In this document: positions 62,192-64,000 of the stretch, piece by piece
Layout: every line of letters begins with the position of its first letter
Position numbering within the stretch: position 1 is the first letter of the stretch
Source of the DNA: Faecalicatena orotica
GTDB taxonomy: Bacteria > Bacillota > Clostridia > Lachnospirales > Lachnospiraceae
NCBI RefSeq assembly: GCF_003149245.1
Contig: NZ_QGDL01000005.1
Span: forward strand, 124,001 to 188,000
Direction: 5' to 3'
DNA: 64,000 bases
Translations under genes and position numbers: made by a program
The notes under the pieces: generated by a model
The model's database searches: none
Seen by the model: the letters and a program-made list of their open reading frames with translations, nothing else
Told to the model about the DNA's origin: nothing

Positions 62192-64000
62192 ATGGCAGAC
62201 AAGAATAAAAGAATGCAGGAGCTGGTGGAGCTTCTGAATCATGCGCGCCGTGCATATGAGCAGGAAGACACGGAAATCATGAGCAACTTTGAATATGATA
62301 AATTATATGATGAATTACTGGGACTGGAACAGGAATTGGGAACGACTCTTGCATCCAGTCCTACCATTAATGTAGGCTACGAGGTGCTGAGTGAACTCCC
62401 GAAGGAACGCCATGAAAGGCCTATGCTGTCACTGGATAAGACAAAAGAAGTAGAACAGCTTAAAGATTTCCTAAGGGATCAAAAGGCCGTTATTTCATGG
62501 AAACTGGACGGACTGACAATCGTGCTGACTTATCAGGACGGGACGCTTTCGAAAGCTGTTACAAGAGGAAATGGCGAGGTGGGAGAGGTCATTACGAATA
62601 ATGCACGGGTGTTCAAAAACCTGCCCCTTCATATTCCGTTTAAAGGGGAACTGATCCTGCGCGGAGAGGCTGTCATTGGATATAAGGATTTCGAAAAGAT
62701 CAATGCAGAGATTGAGGATGTAGACGCAAAGTATAAAAATCCACGTAACCTGTGCAGCGGTTCCGTCCGTCAGTTGAATAATGAAATCACCGCAAAGAGA
62801 AATGTGTGTTTCTTTGCATTTACGCTTGTGAGTGCAGAAGGGGCAGACTTTAAAAACTCCCGCTATGAACAGCTTGAATGGCTGGGACGGCAGGGGTTCG
62901 AAGTAGTTGAGCACCACATGGTAACAGCAGATACAATAGAAAAAGAAGTTGAGTGGTTTGCAGGGGAAATAGCCGGTAATGACTTCCCATCCGACGGCCT
63001 CGTACTGATTTATGATGACATCGCATACGGGCAGTCATTGGGAACGACGGCCAAGTTCCCGCGTGATTCCTATGCGTTTAAATGGGCCGATGAAATAAAA
63101 GAGACCACGCTTGAGGAGATCGAGTGGAGCCCGTCGCGTACAGGACTCATCAATCCCGTCGCGATCTTTGACCCGGTCGAGCTGGAGGGGACAACTGTCA
63201 GCCGTGCGAGTGTCCATAATATCAGTATTATGGAGGAACTGGAGCTGGGAGTCGGCGACAAGATTCAGGTATACAAGGCGAACATGATCATCCCCCAGAT
63301 CGCAGAAAACCTGACGCGCAGCGGAGTAAAAGACATACCATGTGCCTGTCCGGTCTGCGGAGGCGCGACAAAGATTTCGATGGAGAATGACACAAAGACT
63401 TTATACTGTACAAACCCGGAGTGCCAGGCAAAACAGATCAAATCTTTCGCCCTGTTCGTCAGCCGTGATGCATTGAATATAGAGGGGCTTTCCGAGGCAA
63501 CCCTTGAAAAGTTTATCGTAAGGGGATACATCAAAGACTTTGCAGACATCTTCCATCTGGACCGTTATGAGGAAGAAATCAAAACAATGGAAGGATTTGG
63601 TGAAAAATCCTATGTAAATTTGATTAACAGTGTGGAAAACTCAAGAACAACGACCCTCCCGAAACTGGTCTATAGTCTAGGTATTGCAAACATAGGGCTT
63701 GCAAACGCAAAAGTCATATGCCGGGCCCTTGATTATAATGTGGACAGACTGTACAGTGCAACCATAGAAGAGCTAAACGAAATCTCCGGGGTGGGGGGAG
63801 TTATTGCGAAAACATTCGTCGATTACTTTGCGGATGAAAAACACCGTAAAATCTTTGAAAAGCTCTTGAAAGAGGTTAACATCCCGAAAGAAGAAGTAGA
63901 GAAAGAAGAACAGATATTCCAGAACATGAACTTTGTAATCACGGGAAGCGTGGAGCACTTTACCAACCGCAGCGAAGTAAAGGAACTCATCGAATCAAAG
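62192..64000 (+). CDS. ligA: NAD-dependent DNA ligase (3' partial)
   Basis: Seals nicks in replication and repair using NAD+. The 603 codons present cover the Ia domain, the adenylation domain with catalytic Lys in SWKLDGLTIV, the OB-fold, the four-Cys zinc finger (CPVCGG and CTNPEC), the helix-hairpin-helix region (ISGVGGVIAKTF) and the start of the BRCT domain (FVITGSVEHFTNRSEVK). The window ends before the stop. GGCAGGAGAG precedes the ATG. The adenylation domain is somewhat shorter and more divergent than in E. coli LigA. Confidence 0.93.
   Translation, partial: MADKNKRMQELVELLNHARRAYEQEDTEIMSNFEYDKLYDELLGLEQELGTTLASSPTINVGYEVLSELPKERHERPMLSLDKTKEVEQLKDFLRDQKAVISWKLDGLTIVLTYQDGTLSKAVTRGNGEVGEVITNNARVFKNLPLHIPFKGELILRGEAVIGYKDFEKINAEIEDVDAKYKNPRNLCSGSVRQLNNEITAKRNVCFFAFTLVSAEGADFKNSRYEQLEWLGRQGFEVVEHHMVTADTIEKEVEWFAGEIAGNDFPSDGLVLIYDDIAYGQSLGTTAKFPRDSYAFKWADEIKETTLEEIEWSPSRTGLINPVAIFDPVELEGTTVSRASVHNISIMEELELGVGDKIQVYKANMIIPQIAENLTRSGVKDIPCACPVCGGATKISMENDTKTLYCTNPECQAKQIKSFALFVSRDALNIEGLSEATLEKFIVRGYIKDFADIFHLDRYEEEIKTMEGFGEKSYVNLINSVENSRTTTLPKLVYSLGIANIGLANAKVICRALDYNVDRLYSATIEELNEISGVGGVIAKTFVDYFADEKHRKIFEKLLKEVNIPKEEVEKEEQIFQNMNFVITGSVEHFTNRSEVKELIESK

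Overview
The window looks like a chromosomal segment of a Gram-positive, spore-forming gut Clostridium relative, most likely Lachnospiraceae (Dorea / Clostridium scindens / Blautia type). The reasons are an alpha/beta-type small acid-soluble spore protein, paired AddAB nuclease, FtsEX with a CwlO-like hydrolase, an Asn T-box ahead of aspS2-gatCAB, HrcA/CIRCE heat-shock control, and families common in this group (DUF5721, DUF6320, DUF4358, PadR-DUF1700-DUF4097). Most genes are on the + strand with strong GGAGG-type ribosome binding sites. No rRNA, tRNA, CRISPR array or complete insertion sequence was seen.

Layout. 1-6.4 kb: a heterodimeric ABC exporter (first half cut by the window edge), an HSL-type esterase and a membrane-anchored acyltransferase. 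6.5-11.3 kb: pyrimidine synthesis (pyrC-pyrF-pyrK-pyrD-pyrE). 11.3-14.4 kb: a 49-residue membrane peptide, VanZ, a small membrane protein and a long M29 aminopeptidase. 14.4-18.0 kb: purE-purM-purN-purD. 18.2-21.6 kb: a class B penicillin-binding protein, a Crp/Fnr regulator and thioredoxin. 21.7-24.5 kb: a very AT-rich foreign-looking scar holding the SPASM end of a radical SAM peptide maturase and a frameshifted ABC exporter, probably a decaying RiPP cluster. 24.5-26.4 kb: an Lsa-like ABC-F ribosome-protection gene on the - strand behind an attenuator leader. 26.5-33.6 kb: addB-addA. 34-36.4 kb: padR-DUF1700-DUF4097-pspC envelope module. 36.6-43.0 kb: a spore protein, a TagA-like glycosyltransferase, a CdaR-type regulator, then ftsE-ftsX-M23 hydrolase-S41 protease. 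43.0-49.2 kb: T-box, aspS2, a zinc-ribbon membrane protein and gatCAB, the indirect route to Asn-tRNA(Asn). 49.2-52.9 kb: a frameshifted AraC regulator divergent from a GH3 beta-glucosidase. 53-56.6 kb: hsp20 and htpG, each with a CIRCE element, flanking a GNAT gene. 56.7-61.4 kb: DUF5721, then an SGNH-DUF4358-MBOAT-DHHW surface acylation cluster. 61.4-64 kb: a RluF-type pseudouridine synthase and ligA, cut by the right edge.

The least ordinary signals are regulatory. An exactly 46-bp tandem repeat carrying TATACT boxes lies in the sense orientation in front of both trxA and the DUF5721 gene, 36 kb apart and on opposite strands. A palindrome, TAATATTA, recurs every 17 bp through the promoter and leader of the padR operon. 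The ABC-F gene has a complete attenuation layout: promoter, six-residue leader peptide, hairpins and a terminator. The RiPP scar contains a possible -1 slippery heptamer. These are read by eye; no search or folding program was run.
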